Below are positions 45,261-55,620 of a DNA stretch of 64,000 bases, in pieces. How positions within the stretch are numbered: position 1 is the stretch's first letter; every line of letters starts with the position of its first letter. The translations under genes were made by a program, and so were the position numbers. The stretch is from Euclidia mi (lineage: Eukaryota; Arthropoda; Insecta; Lepidoptera; Erebidae). Location of the stretch: positions 5,994,830 through 6,058,829 of the forward strand of contig OX123191.2 of NCBI GenBank assembly GCA_944739405.2. Reading direction: 5' to 3'. The notes beneath the pieces are model-generated. The model ran no database searches. It was given only the letters and a program-made list of their open reading frames with translations, and was not told the origin of the DNA.

Positions 45261-46195
45261 AATTTACTGGTACACTTGCAACTACCATTTCTTTCCTACC
45301 AATAATCTCCATCCAAAGGTTGCCTGGTAGAAATCGCTGTTAGCGATAAGGCCGCCCATTGTACTGTGTTTGTAAAACGATTTATTATGAAATGTCCTTT
45401 TATAGTGTACAATAAAGTATTTAATAAATAATAAATAAATAAATAAATATAAGTAGCTGAGTAGTATGTTCCTGACTGTTTAAGTCCGATCACCGATGTG
45501 ATTTCACAGATGTGATTTAAATATTCTTGAGATGGGCTCTCGAAAATATTGAAATCACATCACTATGATAGGTATATTTAAAAAAAAATTGGGCTATACT
45601 TGGCGGAGACCAAAAACATCTGCAAAGATGTCTCTGTGTACTAATATCTATATTCAAATCATAATCTACGCACTCAAACTAACAACTTAAACGAATATAA
45701 TTAAATGGAACTACAGTCAGAACCTGTTATTTAAACGAATAATAGGTACTATACACAGTTAATAAAGAAAATAACGCATTTCATGCCACCATTTTACACT
45801 TAATTCAAGCTACATACAATTTTAAAACCAAATGAATACAACAAAAATAAACGTAACTTTTTAATTCCATGAAATTCTAGTAGCTGTATGAGTTTATTAA
45901 AGCTAGTAGAGCTATATTGTGTAGCCGTGTGAGGCCTGGGACGGCTCGGTAAAACCGTCCCATGGGAGGTCGGACACGCATTGCGACAGAACACTGTGTT
46001 CATACTAGAATACTGCCTCTACAATCGTTCTGCAGTGAAATGGAGGATTAAACTGCATTTTATTTAGTTTTCAACTTATATTCTAACTTTGTTCTCACGG
46101 GGCTTACGTTTATAAATAGATTGTATGGTATTTTGTCATTGTAGGACTTGAGAAATGTATAGTTATGTATGTACATCAGTCACCATAATCAACTG
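45261..46195. other. Non-coding stretch, nothing recognised
   Basis: AT-rich with an ATAAATAAATAAATA run near 45428-45450. No gene or named repeat. Confidence 0.5.
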
Positions 46196-46196
46196 C

Positions 46197-46270
46197 GGAT
46201 AGCGTAGTGAGTTAATCGGCCTCGTCAGTCTTGACACTGAGTCGAGGGTTGAGGGTTCGATCTGTGCAGG
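46197..46270 (+). repeat. tRNA-like SINE head
   Basis: GGATAGCGTAGTGAGTTAAT resembles an A box region and GAGGGTTCGATCTGTG a B box. It is followed by a T run. A degenerate tRNA-derived retroposon head. Confidence 0.45.
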
Positions 46271-46387
46271 ACTTTTTTTTGAATCTGGATTACCTATTTG
46301 TCTGTAGATTCATCATCATTCCGATTACAGCCAAGAATTTCACTTGGAGCTCAGGGTCTGCTATAAAGTCTAACCATATTTTAAAGA

Positions 46388-46487
46388 CTGCCTCGTTGGT
46401 CTCGCGGCATAAATATGCGCGTGGGATTGAGAGGTCTCGGATTCGATTCCCGGGTCGGCCAAAGTGTTATTGGGTTATTCATTTTTC
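46388..46487 (+). repeat. SINE family S1, head
   Basis: ACTGCCTCGTTGGTCTCGCG to CGATTCCCGGGTCGG, then AAGTGTTATTGGGTTATTC, where it breaks. The matching tail lies at 47325-47455, about 840 bases on, so a later insertion may have split one SINE. Confidence 0.65.
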
Positions 46488-46489
46488 TT

Positions 46490-46966
46490 CGAACATGACG
46501 TCCCTGCGGTGTCCACCACGTTGCCACATGGTGGACACCGCAGGGACGTCAAGAAATGGGCACATATCGCCATATGTGCCAATTTCTCGGGATGCATTCT
46601 GCAAACATGACCTGCCCAATCCCATTTTAATTTTGCGGCCTTCTTGACAACATCACTGATGCCAGTTTTAATGCGTATGGCTGTGTTATAGATTCGGTCT
46701 GTAAGTTTAATCCCCAATACACTCCTTTTAATAGCTCTTTGGCAAACCTTGAGTTTGTACTTCTGAGAATCGGTCAGTCCCCACGTCTGGGCTCCGTAAG
46801 TTAGGACGGGCAAGATACATATGTCGATGACTCTGCGTTTGAGTACCATTAGAAAGTTGCCCTTCATAATCGTCTTTATGGACCAGTAGCTCTTCCAGGC
46901 GTTTTCGATCCGGCTGTCGATTTCTTTGTCCTGCCTATGTTTGAAAGAGATTACGAGAGACCACAT
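46490..46966 (-). pseudogene. RTE-like LINE C-terminal fragment
   Basis: Reads RIENAWKSYWSIKTIMKGNF, ILPVLTYGAQTWGLTDSQKY, KVCQRAIKRSVLGIKLTDRI and AAKLKWDWAGHVCRMHPEK. This is the post-catalytic part of an RTE-like RT. The catalytic motifs are absent, and the 3' end is occupied by a hairpin (46497-46550). Confidence 0.7.
46497..46550. repeat. Perfect hairpin, 22-bp arms
   Basis: Arm 46497-46518 is exactly complementary to 46529-46550, with a 10-base loop. GC-rich, unlike its surroundings. Confidence 0.85.
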
Positions 46967-47320
46967 AAAACTAATTCTCGCGACTCCAACAAGATCGTGG
47001 CTCTATCTCATAAGGAGTCTAAGAATTATAATAAATACTGAAACGCGATAATGGCAACCGAGAGAACATATAAAGGCAGGTTATACAACTTAGGAACTTG
47101 GTATGTTACTAGGATCGGATTAAGAACGCGGAAAGTAGTATTGAAACAATGTTAAACAAGATTTCTATACACAGAGGGGACAAAAACAAGGACGGAAAAA
47201 TTTAAGAACAGTATAAAATCATATATAGGTGCATAGGGTTCCCACCAAGAACTTAGGGTCCCAAGCCAACCTCACCTGCAAGTGGTGCACCTGCCGATCA
47301 ACGGACGAGGCTCTGGCAAA
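46967..47320. other. Non-coding stretch
   Basis: No gene seen. It may be further 5' debris of the LINE fragment. Confidence 0.4.
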
Positions 47321-47324
47321 CAAA

Positions 47325-47455
47325 ATGTCCCAATAAGCGGCAATAGGCTCGCCACCTATTACGTGGGATCAAAACACCGGCGGAAAGTGGGCGTTTAATT
47401 TGCCTCTGCCTACCCCTTCGGGGAAACAGGCGTGAGTCTATGTATGTATGTATGT
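47325..47455 (+). repeat. SINE family S1, 3' half
   Basis: GGCAATAGGCTCGCC, then CTCTGCCTACCCCTTCGGGG, AAACAGGCGTGAGTC and a TATG repeat tail. The tail matches the LINE fragment at 16048-16297. Confidence 0.7.
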
Positions 47456-48589
47456 ATAAAATCCGTATGTAATAAAATTACTTTTGCACTTTTAATATGT
47501 TTAAGCTTACAGCCCTATAGTCTTTATAGTAATAATATAAAACGTAAAGACAAAGATATATCTATTTCTGCATTTTGTGGTTGTTTACATCACTTATACA
47601 AGTCAAAACCGTATTCTAGACGACGCTGGCTTTTCCTAGCTCTATGACCTCTTGAGATAAAAAGCCGAAACGAGTGTGAGAGTAACTGTTTTCTTTTTCA
47701 TGCCATTTCATCCTCTTTCATCTTTTCGTATTCTATGTATATTGTAATGTAACCTACAATTTAACGTCATTTTAAGTTCCTGGAATGTGCGAGCAAATGG
47801 GAACATAAAAACATAAAATAACACACGCGTAAACAACAAACAAAATTTTATTATTCTAACCCAATTCTGTGCCGTGTGTCGCCTAGTCGGGACCGCACGC
47901 CCTTTCACAAAAGAATCTTGAATATTTCAAAGTAGTTCCCACTCAAAGTGATCTTATAATTTATTCAAAAAATTAAGCAACATGGTCTATGTTCATATTT
48001 GAGTACTGCGTTAATTTTTTCTACGTCCCGTCATTGCTAATCAAAAGTAGTAGCAACCACGGAATATGAGAGGAATTAATAATCTACATTACAAGACTAG
48101 GTACCGCCTTTTACTAAGTTAATGAACTTAGCAACGAAAATACTATTTCCTTTTTCAATTTTAGTCCATCTACAAGAGATCTCAAATATTACACAGAATA
48201 TATCTTCATGAAAAAAAAAGCAGACAAACATACTTTCACAAACGATATTAATAGAAATGTGAATATTATAAGAGTCTCTGAGAAACCGACATTGAATTTA
48301 CTAAATGTACTCGAATGTGATGAGTCTTTTGCGCGTTTCGTATGAGTGTGAATTTATATCGAAACGCGTTTGTGAGTTTGTGCTATTATTTTTATTTGGT
48401 TAATAATTGTAATATTAGATTTGGTAGAATATTCTGAGAAGTTCTTTCTATGTAGAACTCTGAAAGCATATTTTGGCAATCTCGAATATTTTCTTTGCAC
48501 CGATATTTAACTATAGTTTTCATCACACAGCTTTTAAAAATTCAGTGTTGGAGATAGGCCTTTCTAATTTTCGTCAGAATAGTATTGTG
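47456..48589. other. Non-coding stretch, nothing recognised
   Basis: AT-rich, with short chance frames only. Confidence 0.5.
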
Positions 48590-48960
48590 ATACAATAGCA
48601 GAATTTGCCCGACTATACCACGTTGGTAGCCACACAGGTTGGTATACGTTTTGATGTCGAGTTTTACTTATCTTTCCAGAGATACTATTTGCTTCGTGTA
48701 TTTTCCTTGGTCGCCTCTTACGAGTCGCTACTGCTGGGCACGGGTCTCTTCTCCACAATAATAAGGGTAAGGCACAGTAGTTGCACCACGGAGGTACAGT
48801 GCTGTTTGGGAGACTTAACGTGTCTTTTAAGAATAAGTCCAAACGTTTGATGTTTGCCTTTACTATGTAGCAAGCTATAATTATTAGCAATTTAATAGAA
48901 ACTTTACTTTCGAAGGTGCGACCTGTGCGTTGGAATCAGCAACTTAATACGTAGCAGTCT
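48590..48960 (-). repeat. Composite of a dispersed repeat and SINE S2
   Basis: 48590-48722 matches the repeat at 109-242 (GATGTCGAGTTTTAC, TCGCCTCTTACGA). 48725-48960 is a diverged S2 copy (CTACTGCTGGGCACGGGTCT to GTAGCAGTCTGTTTGTC). Confidence 0.55.
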
Positions 48961-50130
48961 GTTTGTCTTCACAATAGCAAATCACTGCCTATTACAAATA
49001 AATAGATATATTATTCTATTAATTTATCATTACATTTTATTCAATATTTGCTTCTTTTACTTACGAGTTTCACGTGACAGTTCTTACTAAACTAAAGGTT
49101 ATTTGCTGCAACAATCAAATCGAGAAAATAAAAAGAAAAACCTGCTGAATAATTCTCTGTTTATTAAGAAGAATTTGACAAATAAATTAAATGATGCAGG
49201 TCTTAAAATGTGGTTTCTTTGTAATTTTCACGATAGTCTCTAATAGATTTTAACATGACGTTACACTAGAGTAGATTTTAAGAAGTTTGTCTTGAACACG
49301 TAAACAAAAATAAATGTTTTAGCTTAAAATGGAGCATTGGGGATAATTTTATCAATTGGAGTCGTGCTAAGGCGGCCAACCTGCCTTAGTAAATAAATTA
49401 AAACCTATTTTAGTCTAGACTACTTTTTTAGGAGCAAAGCCTAAAAATATTGGACGTTGTGACGGATAAGACGATTTTTCTTTTGCGCAATATTATGATG
49501 TCATATTTTTAGCACCGTTTTGTTGACTAGATTAGTTTTTGGAGCTAAAAAACGAACACTGAAGATCAATACACTAATTTATAAAAAAGGTTGTTATTTT
49601 TGTAGAATTTCGCTCGCACTAGAAATACATCCTGTGTTGAAGAGGACTTTACAAACATATGTATCAAAATTTTAAATGGCGGTAGTCGCTATGTCAACAT
49701 CAGCTCCGTATTTAAACATTGTTTAATATTCAATAAGTGATTATATAAGTCAGTAAAAGTGTTTAATTAGCTTCAATTAATACAACTTCCATCGTCTATC
49801 ATTTGTGAAAGATTGCAACGGTTCAATGGTGTTTAAAAGTGCAAAACAATTTCTGTCTCATCAACGTTGATTAAAAACATTATTCCATCATAAGTACATC
49901 AATTTGGGTATCAGAATAATACAATACTATGGCATCATACACAGTGACAATCATTTGTGGCATATAACAATATAAAATCACAAATTTCCACAGTGACAAA
50001 CTATAAACAGTGAAAAAAGTGATCGTTAACTTTATTATAATTATAAATGTGGGTGAATGAACTCTCAACTGACAAGTTTTATTAACACCCAGTGATAAAC
50101 AACTTTAATAGAAACGCTATTTTGGACTTA
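48961..50130. other. Non-coding stretch, nothing recognised
   Basis: About 49590-49650 may hold a small S4 remnant (ATACATCCTGTGTTGAAG). No gene seen. Confidence 0.45.
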
Positions 50131-50140
50131 GAAGCTAACT

Positions 50141-50212
50141 GGTACGGTGGCGCGATCACAGAGCGCTTGGGTTAGATATCGAGGCGGCCCCGGATCAAAT
50201 CCGAGTCACACC
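50141..50212 (+). repeat. tRNA-like sequence upstream of the intact LINE
   Basis: A 72-base stretch starts GGTACGGTGGCGCG and ends GTCACACC. It contains A-box-like TGGCGCGATCACAGAG and B-box-like GGATCAAATCCG. The acceptor stem is poor, so it is not a functional tRNA gene. It is either a SINE head or part of the LINE's 5' leader. Confidence 0.45.
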
Positions 50213-50300
50213 TTGACTTTTTGTGAATGTCAAAGGTTTGAATTTGAATTCTAATAAAAATAAATATACATAACAACAACAAGAGGAATCTAAACATAAA

Positions 50301-51362
50301 ATGGAATTTCTTCAGAATATTACATTCCGTCGTGCACGCACTCTGTCAGATTCGAATACTAACTTCAATAACAGCTATGAACTAAACGAAACGCTAGATG
50401 ACAGTACAAATAGTTCATTGGATAAGAGCGTATCAAACAAAAACAACGAAGAATTGAAAGGAAAAATTGAAAAACTTATGACAGAATTAAATAAAGCCCA
50501 CCAGGAGATTGTATCGCTTTCCACAGAAAACAGTAAATTAAAAAAGATAAATGAAGAATTAATGAAAAGAAATGATTCTCTCATGACTCCCTGCAACCAT
50601 TCATCTAAAAAACAAGTAAAAAATATTAAAGGAAAGGAGAATCAAGATAAACAATCACAATCAAGTGAGATGTTGACTACGAATACTATTGAAAGTGAAA
50701 CAACTATAACAGAATATCCCATGAAGAAACAAGAAAGCAAATTAGATAAGGGAAAAACCAGCACAAAGAAGCGAAAATTATGTATTCTCAATGGCTGTAA
50801 CTACAGTGGTTCACTGAATATAATAGAGCACACTTTTGGAGAAAAGTTTGACTTCTGTCAATTCACGAAGCGCAATAGTAGCCTAAAAGAATTAATGTCA
50901 AATATCAAGAACAAGATAAATAATTTCGATGATGAAGATTATTGTCTAATTATGATTGGTGAAAGTGATTTTAGGAAGAATGTGGATCCGATTGAATTGA
51001 TTAACTTTATTAGAGAAACACTATTAGAAATCACTAAAACAATTAGAACAAATGTTATTTTATGTACTCCTACTTATGTACTAGGAGCCCCTATATTTAA
51101 TTACCGAGTAGAGATGTTTAAAAATTTACTTTATAAGGACATAGAACACTATAAATACGCATACTTCTTTGATACTAACTATGATTTAACGTACGAAATG
51201 TTATCAAATCAAACAGGTAAAATTAACAGATTAGGTGTAAAATGTATATTTGGAAGTATCTCTAATCGTATACTCATTGACTTAGAAACTGATTTTAATC
51301 TGCCAACAGCTTTATTATTGGGGGATAATAACAAACAAACTAGCTTTTTTCGGCCCATCTAG
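50301..51362 (+). CDS. LINE ORF1 protein, coiled coil plus possible SGNH-like domain
   Basis: 353 codons from an ATG. The N-terminus is Ser/Asn-rich (about 1-45). Residues about 48-95 form a coiled coil (NEELKGKIEKLMTELNKAHQ, STENSKLKKINEELMKRN). A basic Lys/Ser linker follows to about residue 155. From there a globular domain begins KRKLCILNGCNYSGSLN and includes DYCLIMIGESDFRKN and RTNVILCTPTYVLGAPIFNY. The strand-turn pattern of these blocks resembles the SGNH/esterase-like domain known in some CR1-group ORF1 proteins. That assignment is inference, as the canonical Ser and Asp-His residues are not obvious. It probably binds element RNA. Confidence 0.75.
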   Translation: MEFLQNITFRRARTLSDSNTNFNNSYELNETLDDSTNSSLDKSVSNKNNEELKGKIEKLMTELNKAHQEIVSLSTENSKLKKINEELMKRNDSLMTPCNHSSKKQVKNIKGKENQDKQSQSSEMLTTNTIESETTITEYPMKKQESKLDKGKTSTKKRKLCILNGCNYSGSLNIIEHTFGEKFDFCQFTKRNSSLKELMSNIKNKINNFDDEDYCLIMIGESDFRKNVDPIELINFIRETLLEITKTIRTNVILCTPTYVLGAPIFNYRVEMFKNLLYKDIEHYKYAYFFDTNYDLTYEMLSNQTGKINRLGVKCIFGSISNRILIDLETDFNLPTALLLGDNNKQTSFFRPI

Positions 51363-54267
51363 TAGATTTTCTAACTTTAATGACAATAAGCAACAATTTG
51401 TCTTATTTCACCAGAATATAGCAGGCATATTAAACAAAATAGAACTCTTTGAAATAGTGTTGACCGAGTTAAATAAGCAGATTGGAAATATAGACTTTAT
51501 TTGCTTTAGCGAAACATTTTTAAAGTCTGGCCATGAATGCAATTTACATTTAGAAAATTATCAATTAGCTTCCAATTTCTCAAGAAAAGATAAAAAACGA
51601 GGTGGAACATGCATACTAATAAAAAAAGGTATACGATTCACTCCATTGCCGATAATTAAGGATTTTGCGACAACCTATTGTTTTGAATGTTGCGGTATAG
51701 AAGTGCCGTGCTACAATCTATTAGTGATTTGTATTTACAGGACACCAGATTCCGACGTCTTTATTTTTCTAAAAAAGGTAGAACATTTATTATCTAAATT
51801 GACACTTAATAGTAAAAAACATATTGTCATATGTGGAGATTGGAACATAGATGTTCTCAAAGAAACTGTACAAAAAAAGGAGTTAATGTCAATCCTCAGG
51901 AACTTCAATTTGCTAGCTCACATAAACACACCAACAAGAAAAAAATCATGTATTGACCAAATAGCCAGTAATATCTCAATCAATAACATAAACACAAATA
52001 CCCATAATCTTGCTCTTTCGGACCATGATACAGGACAATCATGCATTTTTAGCCTTCCAAAAAATAAAAATAAGGTGAAATCTATAAAATTCTGGTATGA
52101 GACTGTGCGAGATTTTAATGAAAATAATATAAATAAATTTATAGAATGCATATCCGTTTTAAGCTTTGATGATGTATATAGCGAAACATGCTGCGAGAAG
52201 TCGTTTAATAGTTTTCATGACCTTTTTACTCTTTTTTATCATTTGTGTTTTCCGCTAATACGCGTTAAAAAAGGTAATAAACCAGTCAAAAATAAATGGA
52301 TAAGTAAGGGATTAAAATTATCATGCATCAAAAAACGAATATTATTCTATAAATATGAACATGATGCTGTTAGTAAAAAATATCATAAAACATATTATTT
52401 AAATTACACAAAAATATTAAAAAAATGCATAATCAAGTCTCAAAAAATAAATAATGATAAGTATATTTGTAACTCTAAAAACAAATGCAAAGCGACATGG
52501 TCGATTATAAAAAATAATTTTGATAATTCTATTGATAAAAATGACATTGAAAAATTAATATACCAAGATAGAATAATTATTAACCCTAATGACATTTGTA
52601 ACCTTATTAACCACTATTTTATTGAACTTACCCACAAAGATAATTTTGATGAAACAAGTAACGACATGAATAACATTAAAATTACTGGCCAAAAAGATAG
52701 CTTGTTTCTAACCCCTGTAATTGATACTGACATAATGAAAATCATTAAATCTTTAAATGATACACATGCTACGGGTTATGACGAAATCACAACAAGATTA
52801 ATTAAATTATGTGCTAAACATATAGCAATTCCTTTGACCTACATAATAAATTTGTCGTTGGAACAGGGAATATTTCCTACAAGATTAAAAATATCCGTTA
52901 TTAAACCCCTATTTAAAAAAGGTGACCGTGCACAGATTGATAACTATAGGCCTATTACATTAATACCAATAATGGCAAAGATTTTTGAAAAAGTAATGCA
53001 TGATAAAATTAGTCGTTATATAAGTAAAAATAATATTCTTCTTGACAACCAATTTGGATTCAGAAAGAGTAGTTCCACTGCACTAGCCTGCTTTACTTTA
53101 GTTAAACAGGTTACAGAAGCACTTAATAATAAAATGACAACGTTATCAGTATTTCTGGATATGAGCAAAGCTTTTGACTTCGTCTCCCATAAACGATTAC
53201 TTTTCAAACTTGAGAAATATGGAATTAGAGGTACGGCTCATAACTGGCTTAAAAGCTATCTGTCAAATCGTCAGCAAAAAACGTTACTCTCAAAAATAGA
53301 AAATAACGCGAAAGTTACTTATGAATCTGAACTTAAATCTTGTAGTTGTGGCGTGCCGCAGGGCAGCATTCTGGGGCCACTTTTATTCATTATTTATATT
53401 AATGATCTCTGCAGTAAACTAAAACATAAATGCACGTTGTTTGCTGATGATACCACTTTGACTATAAGATGTTTGAACAAAGATAATCTCGAGTTTGAGG
53501 CTAATAGTGATTTGCAAAATGCGGTGCAATGGCTGGAAGAAAATAATCTACGTGTCAATTTGAATAAAACGAAATTAGTACAGTATCAAACTCAAAATTC
53601 AACATGTCTTCCTATCACAATACAATATAATAATACTGTTTTGCAGGCAGTACAATCTACTACATATTTAGGTATAATTATTGACAATAAATTGAACTGG
53701 AAGGAACAGGTAGATAAAGTGTGTAGTAAAATAGATAAATTTGTATTCGCTCTTCGCAAACTCAGACTCACGGCCAGTAAAGAAACAGTCCTCAACGCAT
53801 ATCATGGGTACGTCTCTTCAGTATTACGCTACGGATTGGTCATATGGGGGAATTCAGTAGACATAGATAGGGCATTCAAAGCGCAAAAAAAATGCATTAG
53901 GGCCATATGTGGTGCTCATTTTTTGGATCATTGTAGGCCATTGTTTCAAAAATTAAAGATACTTCCACTACCATGTCTCTATATTTTTGAAATGTGCATG
54001 TTTGTTAAGAGGCATTCCCATTTATTTCCAATAAATGAATGTATTTCCCAAAGAGTCCAACATAGAAACCCAAACAAATTAGTAGCACCAAGTCAGAGAC
54101 TACACTTGTATGGTCGTAATGCCTACTGCATGGCAATAACAATTTTTAATAAGCTGCCACCACAGATCAGGCAGCTGCCTTCAAACAAATTCAGACGTGA
54201 AATATCTTCTTGGCTTTTGGATATGTGTTTTTACTCTGTTAAAGATTTTATAGAATATAAGTCATGA
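51286..54267 (+). CDS. LINE ORF2: endonuclease and reverse transcriptase, intact frame without ATG
   Basis: The frame is open for 993 codons and overlaps the last 77 bases of ORF1 in the +1 frame. It has no ATG before the endonuclease domain. Endonuclease motifs: FVLFHQNIAGILNKIE (from about 51397), IDFICFSETFLKSGH, HIVICGDWNIDVL, SCIDQIASN and LALSDHDTGQ. RT motifs: NYRPITLIPIMAKIFEKVM, QFGFRKSSSTALACF, VFLDMSKAFDFVSH (motif A), CGVPQGSILGPLLFIIYIND and CTLFADDTTL (motif C). The C-terminal part includes YLGIIIDNKLNWKEQV and YVSSVLRYGLVIWGNS, then QKKCIRAICGAHFLDHCRPL. All catalytic residues are present. Translation may depend on frameshifting or re-initiation after ORF1. Confidence 0.9.
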   Translation, partial: KLILICQQLYYWGIITNKLAFFGPSSRFSNFNDNKQQFVLFHQNIAGILNKIELFEIVLTELNKQIGNIDFICFSETFLKSGHECNLHLENYQLASNFSRKDKKRGGTCILIKKGIRFTPLPIIKDFATTYCFECCGIEVPCYNLLVICIYRTPDSDVFIFLKKVEHLLSKLTLNSKKHIVICGDWNIDVLKETVQKKELMSILRNFNLLAHINTPTRKKSCIDQIASNISINNINTNTHNLALSDHDTGQSCIFSLPKNKNKVKSIKFWYETVRDFNENNINKFIECISVLSFDDVYSETCCEKSFNSFHDLFTLFYHLCFPLIRVKKGNKPVKNKWISKGLKLSCIKKRILFYKYEHDAVSKKYHKTYYLNYTKILKKCIIKSQKINNDKYICNSKNKCKATWSIIKNNFDNSIDKNDIEKLIYQDRIIINPNDICNLINHYFIELTHKDNFDETSNDMNNIKITGQKDSLFLTPVIDTDIMKIIKSLNDTHATGYDEITTRLIKLCAKHIAIPLTYIINLSLEQGIFPTRLKISVIKPLFKKGDRAQIDNYRPITLIPIMAKIFEKVMHDKISRYISKNNILLDNQFGFRKSSSTALACFTLVKQVTEALNNKMTTLSVFLDMSKAFDFVSHKRLLFKLEKYGIRGTAHNWLKSYLSNRQQKTLLSKIENNAKVTYESELKSCSCGVPQGSILGPLLFIIYINDLCSKLKHKCTLFADDTTLTIRCLNKDNLEFEANSDLQNAVQWLEENNLRVNLNKTKLVQYQTQNSTCLPITIQYNNTVLQAVQSTTYLGIIIDNKLNWKEQVDKVCSKIDKFVFALRKLRLTASKETVLNAYHGYVSSVLRYGLVIWGNSVDIDRAFKAQKKCIRAICGAHFLDHCRPLFQKLKILPLPCLYIFEMCMFVKRHSHLFPINECISQRVQHRNPNKLVAPSQRLHLYGRNAYCMAITIFNKLPPQIRQLPSNKFRREISSWLLDMCFYSVKDFIEYKS

Positions 54268-54462
54268 ATGGATGGTTGCTCTTAATAATAATTATAATAA
54301 TAATAATATAATGTAATATCTAGAATTAAGAACCACTATGCAAAAATTAATTACTTATTATAATATTCTAATTGTAAAATATTTCTACACCGGATACGGT
54401 AGTATATGTGAAACACTGTATAATATTTGTAATATCTGTAATACCATGTACTAAGAAATAAA

Positions 54463-54651
54463 CTATTCTATTCTATTCTATTCTATTCTATTCTATTCTA
54501 TTCTATTCTATTCTATTCTATTCTATTCTATTCTATTCTATTCTATTCTATTATATTCTATTCTATTCTATTCTATTCTATTCTATTCTATTCTATTCTA
54601 TTCTATTCTATTCTATTCTATTCTATTCTATTCTATTCTATTCTATTCTAT
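54463..54651 (+). repeat. ATTCT pentanucleotide array (LINE tail)
   Basis: About 37 copies of a CTATT unit with a single imperfect unit near 54550. It begins immediately after AAATAAAC, downstream of the LINE's coding end. Simple-repeat 3' tails are usual for this LINE group, but this one is unusually long. Confidence 0.9.
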
Positions 54652-54814
54652 GCGCAGTGTAAGAAACCATTTACTTAATAAAACAAATGGTTAATAATGG
54701 TTAATGATGTGTTACGCAATAATTATTATTGTGAAAGACAGTTTGTTTTCTTGAAGAATTTTGTCTTGAACATAGAAAAAAGCTGACATGTATTTTATAT
54801 TTATGTAAAAAAAT

Positions 54815-55064
54815 GGACTGCCTCCGTGGTCTAGTGGATAGCGTATGCAGCTGCTGATCCGAGGTCCCGGGTTCGACTCCCGGTTCGGGTAAAAGTTTTA
54901 CTGGGTTTTTCCGAATTCTCAGTAGCAGCACGGAGTCTGGCAATGTGCCCGGTAACGGCAATAGGCTCGCCCCCTATTACGAGGGACCTAAAAATTCATG
55001 GCGAAATGTGGGTGTAATATTACACCTCTGCCTACCCTACGGGGATACAGGCGTTAGTTTATTC
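54815..55064 (+). repeat. SINE family S1, complete, best-preserved copy
   Basis: The head has a clear A box (TGGTCTAGTGG) and B box (GGTTCGACTCC). The body contains CAGTAGCAGCACGGAGTCTG and CAATAGGCTCGCC. The 3' tail reads CTCTGCCTACCCTACGGGG then ATACAGGCGTTAG. It gives the reference structure for the other S1 copies. Confidence 0.85.
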
Positions 55065-55124
55065 AAAAAAAAATCTCCTACACGTATTCCCATTATTATA
55101 TCACCAGAATGAGTAACATCTGTC

Positions 55125-55275
55125 TGTGTATATTTAAATTCTTGCGTTACCTGACTGACAGACAAGCTAAAGCCACATATATTAGGCGCAAGAGGCTGAC
55201 ATTTGACATGTATGTTCCATGGGGACCATAGGGGTGCACTAAGAGGACAATATCCGGTACTGCCACGGGATCGGG
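55125..55275 (-). repeat. Dispersed repeat fragment
   Basis: Reverse-oriented relative of 16313-16480: GACATGTATGTTCCATGGGG, ACCATAGGGGTGCACTAAGA and CCACGGGATCGGGC. Confidence 0.55.
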
Positions 55276-55299
55276 CAGAAACAGTTAAAAAAAACCTGC

Positions 55300-55620
55300 G
55301 GCCGTTTTTTTTTATAGTAATAGGCGGCAAACGAGCAGATGGATCGCCTGATGGTAAGCAATTACCGCCGCCCATGGACACAAGCAACACCACAGGAGTC
55401 ACAGGTGCGTTCCCGCCCTTTGGGGTGGGGAAAAGGGATAGGATGAGGATTGGGATGAGGGAGAATGAGTAGGGGATAGAGCCTCTGGCACTCTCACTCA
55501 CCGAACGAAACCCAACAGTTTAAGTACTGTTACTTTACGTCGATTTTCTGTGAGAGGGTACTACTTCCCCGGTCGAGGCGGCCCATTCATGCTGAAATCA
55601 GCAAGGCTACTACCTGCGTA
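55300..55620. repeat. Dispersed repeat
   Basis: GGCAAACGAGCAGATGGATC and CCTGATGGTAAGCAATTACC, then CCCATGGACACAAGCAACAC, are hallmarks of a common lepidopteran interspersed repeat. No coding content was seen in either strand. Confidence 0.5.

Larger units (their letters stand above)
50215..54651 (+). mobile_element. CR1/Jockey-group LINE with two intact frames
   Basis: ORF1 (50301-51362) and an endonuclease/RT frame (51286-54267) are both uninterrupted. A short 3' region ends in a long ATTCT repeat. The exact 5' end is uncertain. The absence of breaks in nearly 4 kb of coding sequence, when every other LINE here is broken, points to a young insertion. Confidence 0.85.

Noticed and set aside
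50141..50212. Functional tRNA gene
   Set aside because: Only the outermost three acceptor-stem pairs form and the T arm is irregular.
54463..54651. CRISPR-like or satellite array
   Set aside because: It is a five-base microsatellite with no spacers, attached to a LINE 3' end.
54815..54895. Functional tRNA gene
   Set aside because: A and B boxes are good, but the sequence continues into a SINE body and tail and lacks a proper acceptor stem.
55037..55501. 154-codon minus-strand frame
   Set aside because: It runs through a SINE tail and two dispersed repeat fragments with no protein family signal.
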